A DNA stretch of 64,000 bases from Oxyruncus cristatus (Eukaryota > Chordata > Aves > Passeriformes > Cotingidae), in NCBI GenBank assembly GCA_013399855.1, contig VXAY01001048.1, forward strand, positions 67,484-131,483, in the 5' to 3' direction. Positions 14,094 through 26,626 of this stretch are shown here, piece by piece (positions within the stretch are counted from its first letter, which is position 1; each line of letters begins with the position of its first letter). Below the pieces are notes generated by a model. The model saw nothing but the letters and a program-made list of their open reading frames with translations, was not told the origin of the DNA and searched no databases. Position numbers and translations under genes: made by a program.

Positions 14094-14985
14094 GAAATTC
14101 TCTTCCTTCCACTCATCATGTTTTGATCAGTCTTGGCTCCCAGTTCTTATAGTCAATGGCTATAAAGGTTGCTGCATACATATGTGTGACAAGGTCATGG
14201 CATCACAAAAGGTCCTGCATACTCCTCCTGACATGACCTGCTTATTGAAGCTAAGACTTAAAGTCCATTTAAAATTTTCTTTATTCACTTTACCATCTTT
14301 CACATGTTACTAAGTAAATTGAGTTATTTCTACATTCCCGCTTGTTGATGATTGGGTAGCTTTTTTTGCCATTATTTCCTGTGCCATTCCTGCACAGGAA
14401 AGAGTGCTGAACACAGAGTTACCTTCAGAGATTATTCTTGTTAATGTAAAGGGGTTTGGTGTATTTTTTTTCTTTTCTTTTTTTTTTCCTCAGTTTGGTT
14501 TTTTTTTCAGAAGATTTGAAAACTTAGTTGGGCTTGTGAAATCAGGCTGACTTCTGCGTACAGTTGAGAGTTCTGATGTGTTCCTCAGTTTGCTACAGCT
14601 TAATTGTCAGGTCTGCAATATTAAATGCCAACATTTCTTTGAAAATCATTCTTTACTGTTGTTATTATTATTTCATTCCACTCACAGTGGTGTTGGGAAG
14701 ACCTCATGCTTCTCCTGAACTTTCACATTTCAAGTTCAACCTTTAGCAGAGTGGATACATGTGAAGTAGGAGTACAGTTGCATTGACAACCTGAACTCGT
14801 ACACCCTTCTCTTTCTGAAAGACCTCTTCTTTCCCAGTTCTGAATTCAGATTCATACCAGGACACCTTGAAGAAGCTTGGGGGTATTTTTTGTTAATGTG
14901 ATTGTCTAATTTCTTTTATTTCAGTCTTCCATAAAATGAAAGCTGGCTTTAAATGCCTCAAATTCTCAAGCACGATTTCCCTGGG

Positions 14986-15170
14986 GAAAAAGATCAAACA
15001 AACAAAAAGACAAAGTCCCCAAATGAGCAAAACCAAACCAAAAAACACAAAGCTCCCAAAAAAATTTAATAAAAACAAACAACCCACACCAAAAAACAGA
15101 CCAACAAACCAAACCATTCCCTGCCCCCCCCCCAAAAAAAAAACAAACACCAACACAAAAAACCCAAAAG
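14986..15170. repeat. Long A/C-rich low-complexity tract with C10-A10 block
   Basis: About 185 bp consists almost only of A and C with a few G/T. It contains a run of ten C (15124-15133) directly followed by ten A (15134-15143). Open frames through it are artefacts of the missing stop codons. Confidence 0.85.
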
Positions 15171-15811
15171 ATTTGTTTGCTAGGAGTTCTGGGCAGGGAA
15201 GGAAAGGAATATTTCTCTAATTGTTACTCTTGAAAACGTATAGAATTTAAAAGGGGTAAAGAATGGTGTTTTCAAAAGCATTTTTAAAGATTTTTAACTT
15301 TACTTTCAAAATCTTTTAACACTACCTCGCTGAAAACCACTGAAACTTAACTGAATCTGTTGATCAAGTCCGGGTTCTGAGTGAGACATAAATCATCCAA
15401 GACACAGAGGTGGTCAATTCTTATTGCTTTCTCTGCAGTCGAAGCGTCTAAACATCCTCTGGTGACTTGGGCATTTCTGAAAAGAAAGCAAGTTCCAAGT
15501 TTCTTTTGTAAAGTACTCCAAATGTACTTCACATTTGGAATAGTGTGGAATGGAAAAATATAGATTCCATATAAGTGGAATCTTCTTCTTTCATATCACA
15601 TCTGTTGTACCTGCTTCATGAGATCCTAAAAGGCTACAAATTTTATCATGTTATTGCATGTATATCATGCATGGAGAGGTTCTTACACTTCATAGGGTGA
15701 GGAGCTTTATACTTTATACAGAAAGGAGCTTCCCATTAACTAACATTTTAAAATAATTACTTACTCCATTAGATGCAAGGTCGGGAAGAGCTAATTAGTA
15801 TATAATTTACA

Positions 15812-15851
15812 GTTTGTTTGTTTGTTGTTTGTTTGTTTTGTTTTTTTTTTT
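15812..15851. repeat. (GTTT)n repeat and T11 run
   Basis: 'gtttgtttgtttgttg' and similar units, ending in a T run. Confidence 0.88.
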
Positions 15852-17736
15852 CATTTTGCACATGGTAAAAGGAAGAAGTGTGGCCTGTTAATAGGACTCA
15901 AAATACACACATAGAAACCTTCCCTTTCTTCTGCATATCTTCTTCCAAAATAGAGCTTGTTTTGTAAAATGTAAAATTATTATCAAAGGAGATAAAAAAA
16001 GCAGCACAAAGAAATGTACAGCTTTAACAAAGTCAGGTTTCTTACGTGATGATTATCTATTTGAATGCCCAAAGCCATTGACAATAGAGAAAAAATCCCT
16101 TATTTACTAGTTTCTTTCCTAAAGGAAAAAAAAAATCAGCTTTAGCATCTGACAAAACCCACAGAATTTGTGTATGCTGTATACTTATAACATAGTTAGG
16201 TATACCAATAAACAGAAATCAGAAGATTTCTCTTTGGAAGACGCAAAAAGAATTTTTAAACACTCACTCTCATACATAGCACCTTCTTCTGGCAGGAATG
16301 TACAAAGGGCAATGTGATTTCTTTTTATGTTGTGTTTCCAGGTTGTGTCAGATGAGAAAGCAAAAAGACAAAAGCAAGTCCTTTACTCAGTGCATTTTTA
16401 GTGCTTTGTTGTCCTGGTAGGGAGAGTATTCTTTAAAAAAAAGAAACACCCATGCTCAAAAATACTTCTGTTAATTAAAGAACAGTAGTACATGACACGT
16501 ATTCTGTGAATGTAAATGAAATATATAATAGGAAGTGATGTGTCAATGCATTCACAGATCACACATAACATAGAAGGGACCAAAATCTCTAAGCTGCTTC
16601 TCACCTGGGGAGTGGGGGAAAAAAAATTAGTTTCATTTTACCCAGAATTTTGGGCAGAGAGAGTTTAACAAGAGCTATAAAGGAATATAACTAGTCAAGA
16701 AAAATATGTTTTCAGTTGAAGCTGAAATGAGGAGGTTACTGAATAATATGTGGGTCCGAAGCCCCAATGTCTTGGCTGTATGTTCTGACACAAATCCATC
16801 TTTGGACAGAAACACCACTTTTTCTTTTTTTCTTTTTTCCTTTCACTACTGTCCTCCTGGAATATAAAACCAGCAAAATCATTTGCCTCTTTTAATTTGA
16901 GGGTGTCTTTTTAAGGTGTCATTGCTGGATTTATTTTTTTGACTTAAAATCTGGAACTTTTTGTTTGGACAATACTGAAATCAGCCATGATGGTGAATCA
17001 AATCGAGTCTGACTCAAGTTTCTGTAATGTTGAACCTGTTTTCAGGATATGTTCTCTCTTCATGAGTGATTAGGTTTTGATCACAGAGTGTTAGGAAAGC
17101 AGGAAAGAATGGGCTTTCAAGTACCAAAAAGGCATTTGGTTCGAAATATCGGAATTCTGCAGTACAACCTCCTTTTGCAGCAGAGGTTGGATGCTAAATC
17201 ATGGGTAGTAGCACAAGCACTGTAGCGATAGCTCAAATACACCAATTCTCCAGTTGCAAAACCAGATAGAACAGGTAAGACTACAGTTTATGTTCAGGGA
17301 CACTGTTGTCAGGCAGGGTGATGCAGGCAATCAAACTAGAAGTAAAGGTATCTGTTTACTTTCATACTGTTCATTCCTATTTACCACCAGACACTCAAAG
17401 GAGAACCTTCATGTTCTTCTAGATTGGACATATTTCAGGTATTCACTGTTTTTCAAATGTTTGTGTTCCAGTTGGAGGTAGTTTGTGGTTTCTCATGACC
17501 ATCAATAAATTTCCTTTTATTAGTGCTATCTCATTCTGCTTTATCCTTTGTTCAGTAGATATTCACTTATCTTTATGCTCTAGGTGTGATTTGAGATTGC
17601 AACAGAAATGAAAACATTCCAAGAAATAATACACATTGTGTGTATTACTTCCCATTTACTTTTGGAGAGCTGTGTATTATTTACAGTATATATCTTTGGA
17701 TGATGATCCAGCTGCAACTTGAAGTAATATAAGAAT

Positions 17737-18060
17737 CTACAAGTCTGATTGTGGTGTAGCATGGAGTTGGTTTTTCTTAGGGTGTGGGGTTTTTGGTCCT
17801 CGAATTTCCTCCTGCTCCAAATGTAAATATATTAGGGACAGCCATCGTCTTCTCCCTAAGACAATTAATTCTGTGTTCTGTAAGAAAATTTTTGGACCAT
17901 TAGATTCTTGACTTGTTCTTTCCAACTGCAAGGGTTTCAGTTTCTTATTAAGGATTCCCTCCGAGGAGTGATACTGTTTCTTCACAGGAGACAGATTGAA
18001 TCCCCGATGGCCAACTGTAACTCGAGTGTTTGGGGCTCTGCTCCAGCTTGTTTCCCTCAT
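17737..18060 (-). other. Unrecognised 107-codon open frame, minus strand
   Basis: This frame starts at ATG (18060) and ends near 17737. Its first 65 residues are hydrophilic and mixed (for example TRVTVGHRGFNLSPVKKQYH), whereas most open frames here are rich in Phe, Leu and Ile. There is no signal peptide, membrane segment or family motif that I recognise, and no promoter or splice context was found. A decayed pseudogene exon or chance are both possible. Confidence 0.12.
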
Positions 18061-18773
18061 GGCAGTATTTCCTATTCCTGGTAATACCTAGTAGGATTTA
18101 CATCCTCAGCTGATTTCCAAAACATCTACCAAGGTTTACATTGACCCCTTGATATTTTACACACTCAACTTGACCAAGTGGATTCCCAAACATGAAAAAA
18201 ATTGTTTGTTTTTTTTTTTTTCTTACAAAATGAACAAACAAAACATAGAGTGTTTATATGTATATATATATAGTTATTTATATCTTATACACCTATGTAA
18301 TTACAGTAATTATGCACATTATAATACAACCCCAAAATAGCACTTTTAATAGGGTGAGATAAAGATTAACAATAATTTTGTCAACAGTGCAAAAAAACTT
18401 CCCTCACTGAAAAAATATTTAATAATAAATATTGTAAACAATATTGTTGATTGTGGTCAACTATTTTTGAATTTTGGTTTCATGTCTTACTATAACAATT
18501 TAAAAGTCAGTTTCTAAATTTTGATACTTGGTTTTAACAACTGTCATAGCTGAAAAAAGATAGCTCGAATATACATAGATCCAGATGGAAGAAGTGCACA
18601 ATTTTCTGTGCTTGCTAAATCGTGACACTTGTTTTTCAATCCCATCCACCAGTTATGCAAGATTTTTATTGAATTTCAGCTAGTGAATTTCCCCAATGTG
18701 AATCAGTAGGTCCTGCAACCTAATTGAAACGTGCCACGTTAATAAATGGCTTTGAAAACCACTGACACTTTTT

Positions 18774-18789
18774 TGTGTGTGTGTGTGTG
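18774..18789. repeat. (TG)8 microsatellite
   Basis: Eight TG units follow a short T run. It is short enough to be stable, with possible length polymorphism. Confidence 0.88.
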
Positions 18790-19411
18790 AGAAATTTTAA
18801 ACAGGTTAGATAATTCTGTTTCCAGGGTTTTTATATATATGGATAGGAGACTTTTTCTAGGTGACACATTCTATTCAGCAATAAAATCCCTTAATGACGG
18901 AAACATTTCCCAAACTCGCTTTTCAAAATGCTCTCCCTGTAGCATGAGGCTCTTTGGAAAAGCAGTTGCTTCTTCACTCATTGTTAAGACGTCACCTTTA
19001 CCTTGAAGGGACACATTAAGTCTGTTTATTTTTTAAAAAAATATCTGCTGCATAGCGATCTGCTGACAACCACCTGTCAACACAGAAAAGGTCAGCAAAT
19101 ATGGAACACTTGTCCTTTTGTAGGAGAAAAATGCATAACTTACCTTTAATTTTGAGGACTCTTTTAAGCCCTTTGATGCAAGATAACCAAGAAACCACCG
19201 TGTGGTACAAAAAGATGTTCACGGTCGCTCCCCCATTTCAAAACAACGTGCTGTAAAGATTATTCTACTTAAACCTCTATAAAATTTGCCACATAACTGT
19301 AGAGCTCTCTGCACTTCTGGCTACTGTTTCCTTGCCACAGCAGTTTGCCTGTGAATGATGCAGTGAATGAATTCCACGTGTGGTGCTCCCTGTAACCTTA
19401 CTCGGGAAACC

Positions 19412-19441
19412 TTTTTTTTTATTATTATTATTATTATTATA
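19412..19441. repeat. T9-(ATT)7 microsatellite
   Basis: Nine T are followed by seven ATT units (19421-19441), an ordinary trinucleotide microsatellite. Confidence 0.9.
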
Positions 19442-19753
19442 GTAAAAGCAACCATTCCATCAGTGGTTACCCACGCACAGTTTATCCATAAAACACTGTT
19501 TCTATTAAAGAAGTCACTTACCGTTGAGAATAGATCTTCTCCAGTTCATCTTTCCTTCAGTGGCTCACAAAGCTGAGGTTCCTAATGTATTTCATTATTG
19601 AAACAGCATCTACCAAATACCATAAACTGACACATATTAGAAACACATGCAGTTCCAGCCAACTGTATAGGAAACCTGCACCGTGTAATTTGCTTTTATA
19701 TGTTTCTTTAAATATTCAGCAATATTTTGTAGTATATTTCAACAGTATTTGCT

Positions 19754-19775
19754 GGGGGGGAAAAAAAAAAAAAAA
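19754..19775. repeat. G7-A15 homopurine block
   Basis: Seven G (19754-19760) are followed directly by fifteen A (19761-19775), a pure purine run. It parallels the C10-A10 junction near 15133. Confidence 0.9.
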
Positions 19776-20277
19776 GTGTGTTCCAGCCATTTCTACCGTG
19801 GCTGATTTTTGTGTTTTGCTCTTCAGAGGAAACCTCAGAAGAGGTTTCTGAACATCTATTATTAAGTGTGACGAAGTACAGGGTTAGATATCTCATGACT
19901 TTAGACTTTGATTAGATTTTCATCACTTTTGCTTCATAATATGACTGAGAAGAAGCTTGTCAGCTACTAAGAGTAGGAGAAATGTCCCCTCTGCCATTTT
20001 ATTGCTGTTTGCTTGTGCTTGCGTTATTAGCATTATTTTCAATTTGAGCAACATGTCCATTCTGTGAGAGCTGGTTTAGTTAAAGCTTTATGAGATAATC
20101 CACAAGTCTGCCTAAACAATGACATCTAAAGTGCAACATGTCACAACATGCTGAAAATGAGCAAACAACTGAGGGCACCACTGTTGCCTCCACCACATCG
20201 TGGAGCCCCCGCTCTTTGCCCAGGGCACCTCTGTGGCCACGTAGTTGACACTGGACTTTCTGACAAACAGGCAGAGT

Positions 20278-20325
20278 GTTTTGGGGTTTTTTCTGTTGGT
20301 GGTGGTGGTTGGGGTTGTTTTTTTT
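20278..20325. repeat. T/G-rich low-complexity tract with (GGT)n
   Basis: T/G only apart from single bases, including 'ggtggtggtggttgggg'. Confidence 0.82.
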
Positions 20326-21654
20326 AAATAAAAATATATATAAACCACAGTTCTGAAATTTTCTTCCCACAGCCCAAAAGATCACTGTGAGCTACCGGGG
20401 GTGTGCCTACCCCGTTTCAGAGACCACTGTCCTATATTATAAAGTTAGATGTACTTCATTTAACATTTTTCCTAGTTTATGTTTGGAATTGGAAGGCATG
20501 TGACGCTAAAAAATAGGGGAGAAGTGTTTTCAGGATTGTCAAGCCCAAATGTTCAAAAGGCACAGATCGAGTGCCAAAATAGCCAAGTTCAAAAACAACA
20601 AGTTTGAGCTTTGAGACTGGCCTTGAGTCGTGTAATTCCAAGAGTTTTTTCTGTAACTATGGAGATTAGAAGCATTATATACACACGCACATATATATGT
20701 ATAGTGAAGGGAATCATTCATAAAAGGCCTGTCTGAGGGACTTCAGGCTTTTAAGAAATCACTGAGACTCACGATAAAACCGTGATAGTTGTCAAGACTG
20801 TGCTTCGTTTCTTTACACATGAGAGTGCTAGAAGTTTTTCCCTGGTAAGGAGACTGAGAAAATCCCTAACGTAGCATGTCTAATGCAGTTATTTATATTC
20901 TGAACTTGCCACGAGTTGTGGTTCTGACAGGCCCCGTACCTGTGCAGAATCCCACTGGTGGTTTCCCTCTGAAAGAGGAGATGTGAGTGTGGCACTCAGC
21001 CTGAAACATCCACCTGCCTTCTGCACAGATAGCCTGTGGACAGCCCGCAGGCAGCGCGCATCTGGTTTGTCTGGGAGTGCCTGGTGGCATATTAAGCTGC
21101 CCTGTGGCACAGAGGTCTGTTGGGTGCACAGGACACCACATGCTCTGTAAAGCGCTCTCCAGTTGTGCCTGAGGTTGCATTTACACGTGTCAGCCTCTAA
21201 AGGACAGTGGGTCTGGTTTTAAAAGCGACTTCAGAAGGCTAAATAAGCTCTATCTGTGCACAGAAAGTTGCTTGCTTTCAGTGAGAGGTCAGTGCAGAAT
21301 TTAGGATCTAAAATTTATTGAAGGCTGGTTGTAAAAGCACTGTCAAATTAAGGACACCAAATAAAAAGTTCGCCAGCAAAGAGCAACTAGAAAAATCATT
21401 CAGTGTGCAGTGATATGTCTTCTTTTGTTGCTTTGCTGTTTATCTAATAGTATTGAAAGAAATTAACTGTGAATATCTTTATAAGCTTGTCTATGCAGTT
21501 ATAAGGCTTGGATTTGAATGCTTTAAAATCATTGGTCTATATCTGCATATTTTTTTTTTTAGTAGAGGAAGGGAAAAAACCAGTGTGGCTGTTGTCAAAT
21601 TCCTGAAGTGATGGTTTTAGAGAGACCAATAGCTAACCTAGTCTAAGGAAAAGT

Positions 21655-22010
21655 AGAAAGATGAGACTCAGTATGGAGAATCCTCAGAGGGATCTTAACA
21701 ATGTGAATAAATACCTGAGAGGTGTGAAATAACATGAGGGAGAGTCTCTTCTCATTGGCTCCCAGTAACAGAACAAGAGGTAGTGGATGCAAATTAAAAC
21801 ACATGAAATTCTATCTGAACACGGAAAAGATTCTACTGTGAGGTTGATCAAACAGTGGGACAGGTTACCCAGCGAGGTTGTGGAGTCTTCATCCAGAGAC
21901 ATTCCAAACTCAACTTCCTGCTGCCCTCCACAAGCTCACCCGGCTTGAGCAAAGGGTTTTTTTAACAGATGATCTCTAGAGGTCTCTCCCAACCAAAATA
22001 ATTGTGTAAA
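21655..22010 (+). mobile_element. CR1 LINE 3' end, plus orientation
   Basis: This segment follows the sense strand of the CR1 3' region up to the terminal 'ccaacc' block. Recognisable parts are 'cagagggatcttaacaatg' near 21686, 'ataaatacctgagagg' near 21707, 'ctcttctcattggctccc' near 21746, 'gtgggacaggttacccag' near 21855, 'gaggttgtggagtcttc' near 21874 and 'gatgatctctagaggtctc' near 21968. It is truncated at the 5' end and carries only the 3' part of the element, with no intact reverse transcriptase. The terminal 8-bp CR1 repeat is reduced to an 'aattgtgtaaattatt' remnant after 22000. It is better preserved than the copy near 3 kb, so it is probably from a younger subfamily. Confidence 0.88.
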
Positions 22011-22093
22011 TTATTCCTCCCTGCCCCAGGTGAAATTTTAGAAAACTGACAGATATTAAAATGCTTGGTGATGAAACTTCCGAACCTCCCCCT

Positions 22094-22132
22094 AATAATA
22101 ACAAAAACAAAACCAAACAATAAACCAAAAAA
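22094..22132. repeat. A/C-rich low-complexity tract
   Basis: ACAAAA/CCAAA units lie just after the CR1 3' end (about 85 bp downstream) and could be part of its degraded flank. Confidence 0.7.
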
Positions 22133-23997
22133 CTTTTATGCTTTAAACACAAGGATTTAAAAGTAAACTTACAACTCTTCTACACCAAATGAAGGAGAGC
22201 AAATCCTGAAGAATCTTTACCAGAGCATGGTGATCTAGGGAACAGAAATAATATCTTTGCACTGTTTTAATCTGATGTCTGGAAGACTGACACACGCTGA
22301 TTTCTTTAGGGAAAAGGGTATATCAGGCAATAGAGTGATAAATGTGGGCACCAAGATGTAAAAGGGTCCTTGTGCAGACAATATCACCATTTTGCTTTTC
22401 TGAAATACTTTGCAATCCTTTCTCTCGACATGAATAATACATTGCAGTGATGAATTTTTCCTAGGCCTATTCACTTTCGAAGAAACATTGTGGTGAGAGC
22501 AGATGCTCTAGTCATGATGGCACACTGAGAAATTGTCCATCAGATGGCATGGTAACAAACAGCTTTCACAAACAATCCAAAATATATCTACAAAACAAAA
22601 ACCATCCTACAACCCACCTGCTCAACAGAAAATTCAGGGAAAACTACCAATAGGTTTTTTTTAGAGATACCCTCCCAGGAAGATGCTGATGAACTGGGGA
22701 ATGTCTGGAACAGATTGTTTTATGAGGGAGGAAGATAGAAATATTGGTTGTTTCAGCGCTCCCAGAAGTGAAATTTTCCCAGCTTGCAGAACAATTCAGT
22801 CTTGATTACTTAGCAGGCTTTGAAAATGTTTTAAATTATGTCTGTCGTAGATACTAATATGGAAAATATTGAGGACCAGGCTATATCCTCCTGGATCTTT
22901 GCACTAATCCAGAAGTTCTCTTAAACTTGCTCATAAACTCCTTTTTTCAAAGGAGCTGATGCAATGTGACATAAGTTCTCTCACCTGTATTATTCAGTGG
23001 TCTGAAACCTAGTGGGTTTTGCTTTGCTGCTGAGCAGTAATAAGGGAGTAAAAATGCTTTGGGGTTGTGGAAATGTGGATGACAAACAGAGGAAAATCAA
23101 TAAAAGTCGAGATTGGGTGGGAAGTGAGAAGCACTCGTACTGAAATAGAAGGAATGGAAGGGAAAGGCTAAAACATACTGCTCCCAAAATAAACAGGCAT
23201 GGAAACGCAGGAAAACAAAAGGGGCAACGTGCTGAGGGATGAAAGGGCTGAAAAATAAATGTCAAGACGGAAGAAAAATTCAGATGAAAGGAAAAAACTT
23301 CCAGAATTGTGAGCTTACCAGAAGGATATTTTAGCAACGAAAAAGAGCATCAAACACAAGGATCCAAAAGAGTATGTGCTGTAATGACAGTGGGTCTGAG
23401 AGGTACACGTGCCTCCCGCGACCTGAAGCAACACTCTCACCTTCATTGCTTGAAGTCTGCCTCACTGTGTTTGGAATAAAAGTAGTCAGGATGTAAGCTA
23501 GAAAAACAGACATGTCCTGTAAGATTTATTTATTTATGTCATGAGCAGGAGAAGGTATTAACAGCTTGAATAACAACTCTACCTTTCACGTGCGGGAAGT
23601 AACGTATTCAGCTGCAGAAATACAATGCAGAACCATCACAGCATCCGAACACTGTCACGGTGTTGAAACAGCCTGAAAGCTTCCGAGTGGCTCCCGATCC
23701 GTGTTTTAGAAATTAATATTTCTTGAGGTAATATTTCTTGGGCAAGGCTAAGGGTTTTATTTTAGAGCAAAGAGTAACTTTCTTGCATGCTAAATAAAAG
23801 AGTTTTGCTGGTGTGAGATTTTACTTTAGATTAAAAAATGCATTCATGGGGAACCCTAAAGTCAGTACATCAGAATTTGCCACGTGGATGAACTCATGAG
23901 AATCATTTGCAAATATAGATCAGATAATATTTAATGCATGCCTTCAGAATTCCCTTGCTCTGCCTGTCACTTTATCTGCTCACTTTCTCCTTCGTAA

Positions 23998-24048
23998 GGG
24001 TTTGTTGGTTTTTTGGTTGGTTTTTGTTTTGTTGTTTTTTTTTTTTTG
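23998..24048. repeat. T/G-rich low-complexity tract
   Basis: Units such as 'ggttttttggttggttttt' end in T13. Confidence 0.85.
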
Positions 24049-24245
24049 CTTCTACTGCAAGCTTCAGGGATTTATCGTGTTCCAAGTTTCAACTGCAGAC
24101 AGGTGCCAAAACAAGTAAGTAAGCACCATTTTCCAACTCAGCTCTGCTAGCAGCTTTATAAAAGCTTAGCGAAGCTTTTTGCCTCACATTGAAAGCACTG
24201 AACCCAACCACATATTTCATAAGGGAAAGTATATTTGGGGTTTTA

Positions 24246-24500
24246 TTGGGTCTGGCTGTGGTGGAGTTAATTTTCACCACAGCAGCGCTCACAGTGCCGC
24301 ATTCACCAGAGGGATATTCCATCCCCTATGACGTCCGCTCAGCAATAAAAGCTAAAGAAAAGGAGGGGGAGGGTGTCATTCAATGTTATATTTGTCTTCC
24401 AGAACAACTGCCATGGCTTCTGAAGCCCCACTTCCCAGGAAGTGGTTGGACTTCACCTGTTGGTTGGAAGCTGAGAACAAATACCTGCAACTGGGAGGCC
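24246..24500 (+). mobile_element. Internally deleted LTR of the same avian ERV family (copy 2)
   Basis: The left part, 'tctggctgtggtggagtta' at 24251 followed by 'attttcaccacagcag', matches the start of copy 1. The sequence then jumps near 24288-24304 to the middle of the family: 'accagagggatattcc' at 24305 and the core promoter block at 24329-24350. About 200 bp of U3 present in copy 1 is missing. The right part ('tttgtcttccag' at 24391, 'cttcccaggaagtgg' near 24430, 'gctgagaacaaatacc' near 24469) corresponds to the R/U5 region before homology fades near 24500. The last roughly 120 bp of the family are absent. No ERV coding sequence is adjacent. Confidence 0.75.
24329..24350 (+). promoter_or_regulatory. 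LTR core promoter remnant: CRE-like site and TATA-like box
   Basis: Within LTR copy 2, 'tgacgtc' (24329-24335) matches seven bases of the palindromic cAMP-response element, and 'aataaaag' (24344-24351) is the TATA-like element in the position usual for this family. In copy 1 (near 4550-4576) and copy 3 (near 47580) the corresponding CRE bases are altered. Promoter activity is an inference; the motifs are seen directly. Confidence 0.4.
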
Positions 24501-24690
24501 TGCGGTTGAACTGGAATGAAATCGGAACTGGACTGCTGAGTCAGGACGGTATTTTTTGTTTAAACCCAAATAAAAAAGTAATCACACTTGTATCCTACCT
24601 AGTGAACCTGGAATGAATAGCATGGGAAAATGAGGCTTGCTGGTGAAGCTAAAGGTTAAGCAAGCATTCCTATTTTCAGTGCTTATGTGG

Positions 24691-24737
24691 ATACATATAT
24701 GTGTGTGTGTATGCATATACATGCATATACATGCATA
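24691..24737. repeat. 47-bp alternating purine/pyrimidine run with 10-bp repeat
   Basis: Every base alternates purine and pyrimidine from 24691 to 24737. The run has three parts: 'atacatatat', a (GT)5 block, and then ATGCATATAC units at 24711 and 24721 plus a variant at 24731. The repeat continues imperfectly to 24748. Such runs can adopt Z-DNA, and the self-complementary ATGCAT cores can extrude small hairpins; that behaviour is inferred. Confidence 0.92.
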
Positions 24738-26626
24738 ATACATGCATTAAAAAAGGGGGAAATCGAAACCCCAGCAACAATAAAGTCTTACTGCAGGGCA
24801 ACTGTAAAGGGAGTGTACTATTACTGCATTTATGAAATAGGAAAAAACAGTGAAGTTAGTCTTTAAGCATAGGAAAAAACGAGGAAAAATAAATTGAAAT
24901 TAAATGAAATCACAAGGTTGCTATAAAGAAAAATAACAGTTTCATTCCTTTGATTAACAAGCAGGGATGTTACTATTCTTCCTATAAGCTTGAGTTTTCA
25001 GACCAAAAAACAGAAGACATACAGTTTCTGAAGATACTTGCACAAGAAAAACAACATTAAAGAAAATAAATAAAAGTCAGGGAAACAGAATTTAGAATAA
25101 TAGAGGTTAAACTCTCTTTAACTACAGAGAGGATTGTTAAATTATCATTGTCTTGAGTGACAACTTCTAGGTCATGGCTTCCCCAAATTATGTCTCTTTC
25201 CCAATGGAAGAAGAACTAAAAGCTATCAGCAAAAGTTCCAGGAAGTCTGATAAGTGAGAGAAAGGTATAACTAATGGAATATTAATGGCTTTCATGTAAA
25301 GTGAAATGGCAAAAATAATGATTTGACACATTCTTTATTTGGTAAGATTTCATTGAAATTAGTGAGGGAAAAGAAGAAATTAATTATTTTTTTTTTTAAT
25401 TAAACTTCCTCTCCTGCTTATTATGGATTAACCAAAACTGTTAGAAGATGATGGAAGATTTAATTAAAACAGAGCTTGGAAATATTAGGTGTTACAAAAA
25501 TATTACTGAATGTATCTGAGGATCAGTGAATGACTCCTTAAAGCCTGTAAAAAAAGTGATACAGGAAAGCCCCAAAAAGGATTGGCCCAATTCTTGATTT
25601 ATCAGTGAAAAAGGCACATAAGGAGGAAAACATATTAGATATGAAGGATGTCATAAAAATGTCATGCCAGGACTTATCAACAGGAAAAAGTATCTGTCAG
25701 CCTCAGCAATGGAAGCACAAGTAAAAAAGTATTTTCAAGTCTCAACTTTATGTTATCAGTAGAGGTCCAACATGAAAGAACAAATATTAGAATATGTTAT
25801 TATGATTTGTTTAAACAAATAATTCTCAGTAAAATAATACATTTACAGAAGGTTTTCTTGAATTTAAAAAATTAAGTCAGGAATCAAACATGAGTTTTTA
25901 TTTTGAGATATATATTTTGTTTTACTATTTTTTTGATTTACATTTTGTTTTAGTATATCTGGTTTGACTAAATCTCAAAGTAGATTTAAGCCAGATTTTG
26001 TGATTGCAAAAACATCCAAACAATAATTCTTTATTTATCTGTTTGGGGTTCCACAATAACTGATCTTGAGTATATTGAATGTAACTGAACTGGGAATTGA
26101 ATTAACCTCTCTTTATTCTTTGGTTTATAAAATAGACAGTTTAGCAATTGTTCCAGGTTTCCTGTATTCCTTAACATATGATTCATCTTGGTCCAGAAGT
26201 AACTAAATTGCCTGCAAATAAGAGCTGTTAGGAACACTGAGGCTTTGGGAGAGGATCTCTCATGAATATGTTGAAATAACTGTGTTGTGTTGTAAGTTCA
26301 TCAGTTGAAGTACACAAGGCTCAGAATCAGTGTTTTAAGAATTGGACTTCAAAAGGAAATTTAGCCCATTTAAATGTCACTGTACCCTTAAAAAAAGCAC
26401 TTGAAAGAATGGTCTGGAGTTGTTATCAGCCAGTCTGGCTTCCCGTGTGGAAAAGGGTTCGAAATTTTGTTCATCATTTCAAAAGGTGGAAGTTAGTTTT
26501 CCTTTATTAGTATGTTATCTGTATGGTTTCAAGTCCAGTATAACAGTTTTTTTAACATTTAGTTTGAATTTTACAGAACTTCTGATTTGATCTATTTTTT
26601 GATTTCTCTTTTGGATTGTTTTGCAG

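Larger units (their letters stand above)
9769..14985. other. Non-coding stretch, no gene recognised
   Basis: Unique AT-rich DNA with short A and T runs (near 9992, 11349 and 12561). The part at about 13.68-14.26 kb is slightly GC-richer and contains the 47-bp-period duplication. It might be an unrecognised old LTR or transposon, but I see no diagnostic ends. Confidence 0.55.
15852..21654. other. Non-coding stretch, no gene recognised
   Basis: Unique sequence with the microsatellites listed separately. The patch at about 20.9-21.2 kb is clearly GC-richer than its surroundings and gives overlapping open frames of 73 and 95 codons on the minus strand, but with few CpGs and no recognisable product. 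Confidence 0.55.

Noticed and set aside
24189..24616. Overlapping 106- and 77-codon frames, plus strand
   Set aside because: They lie across LTR copy 2; LTRs of this family encode no protein.
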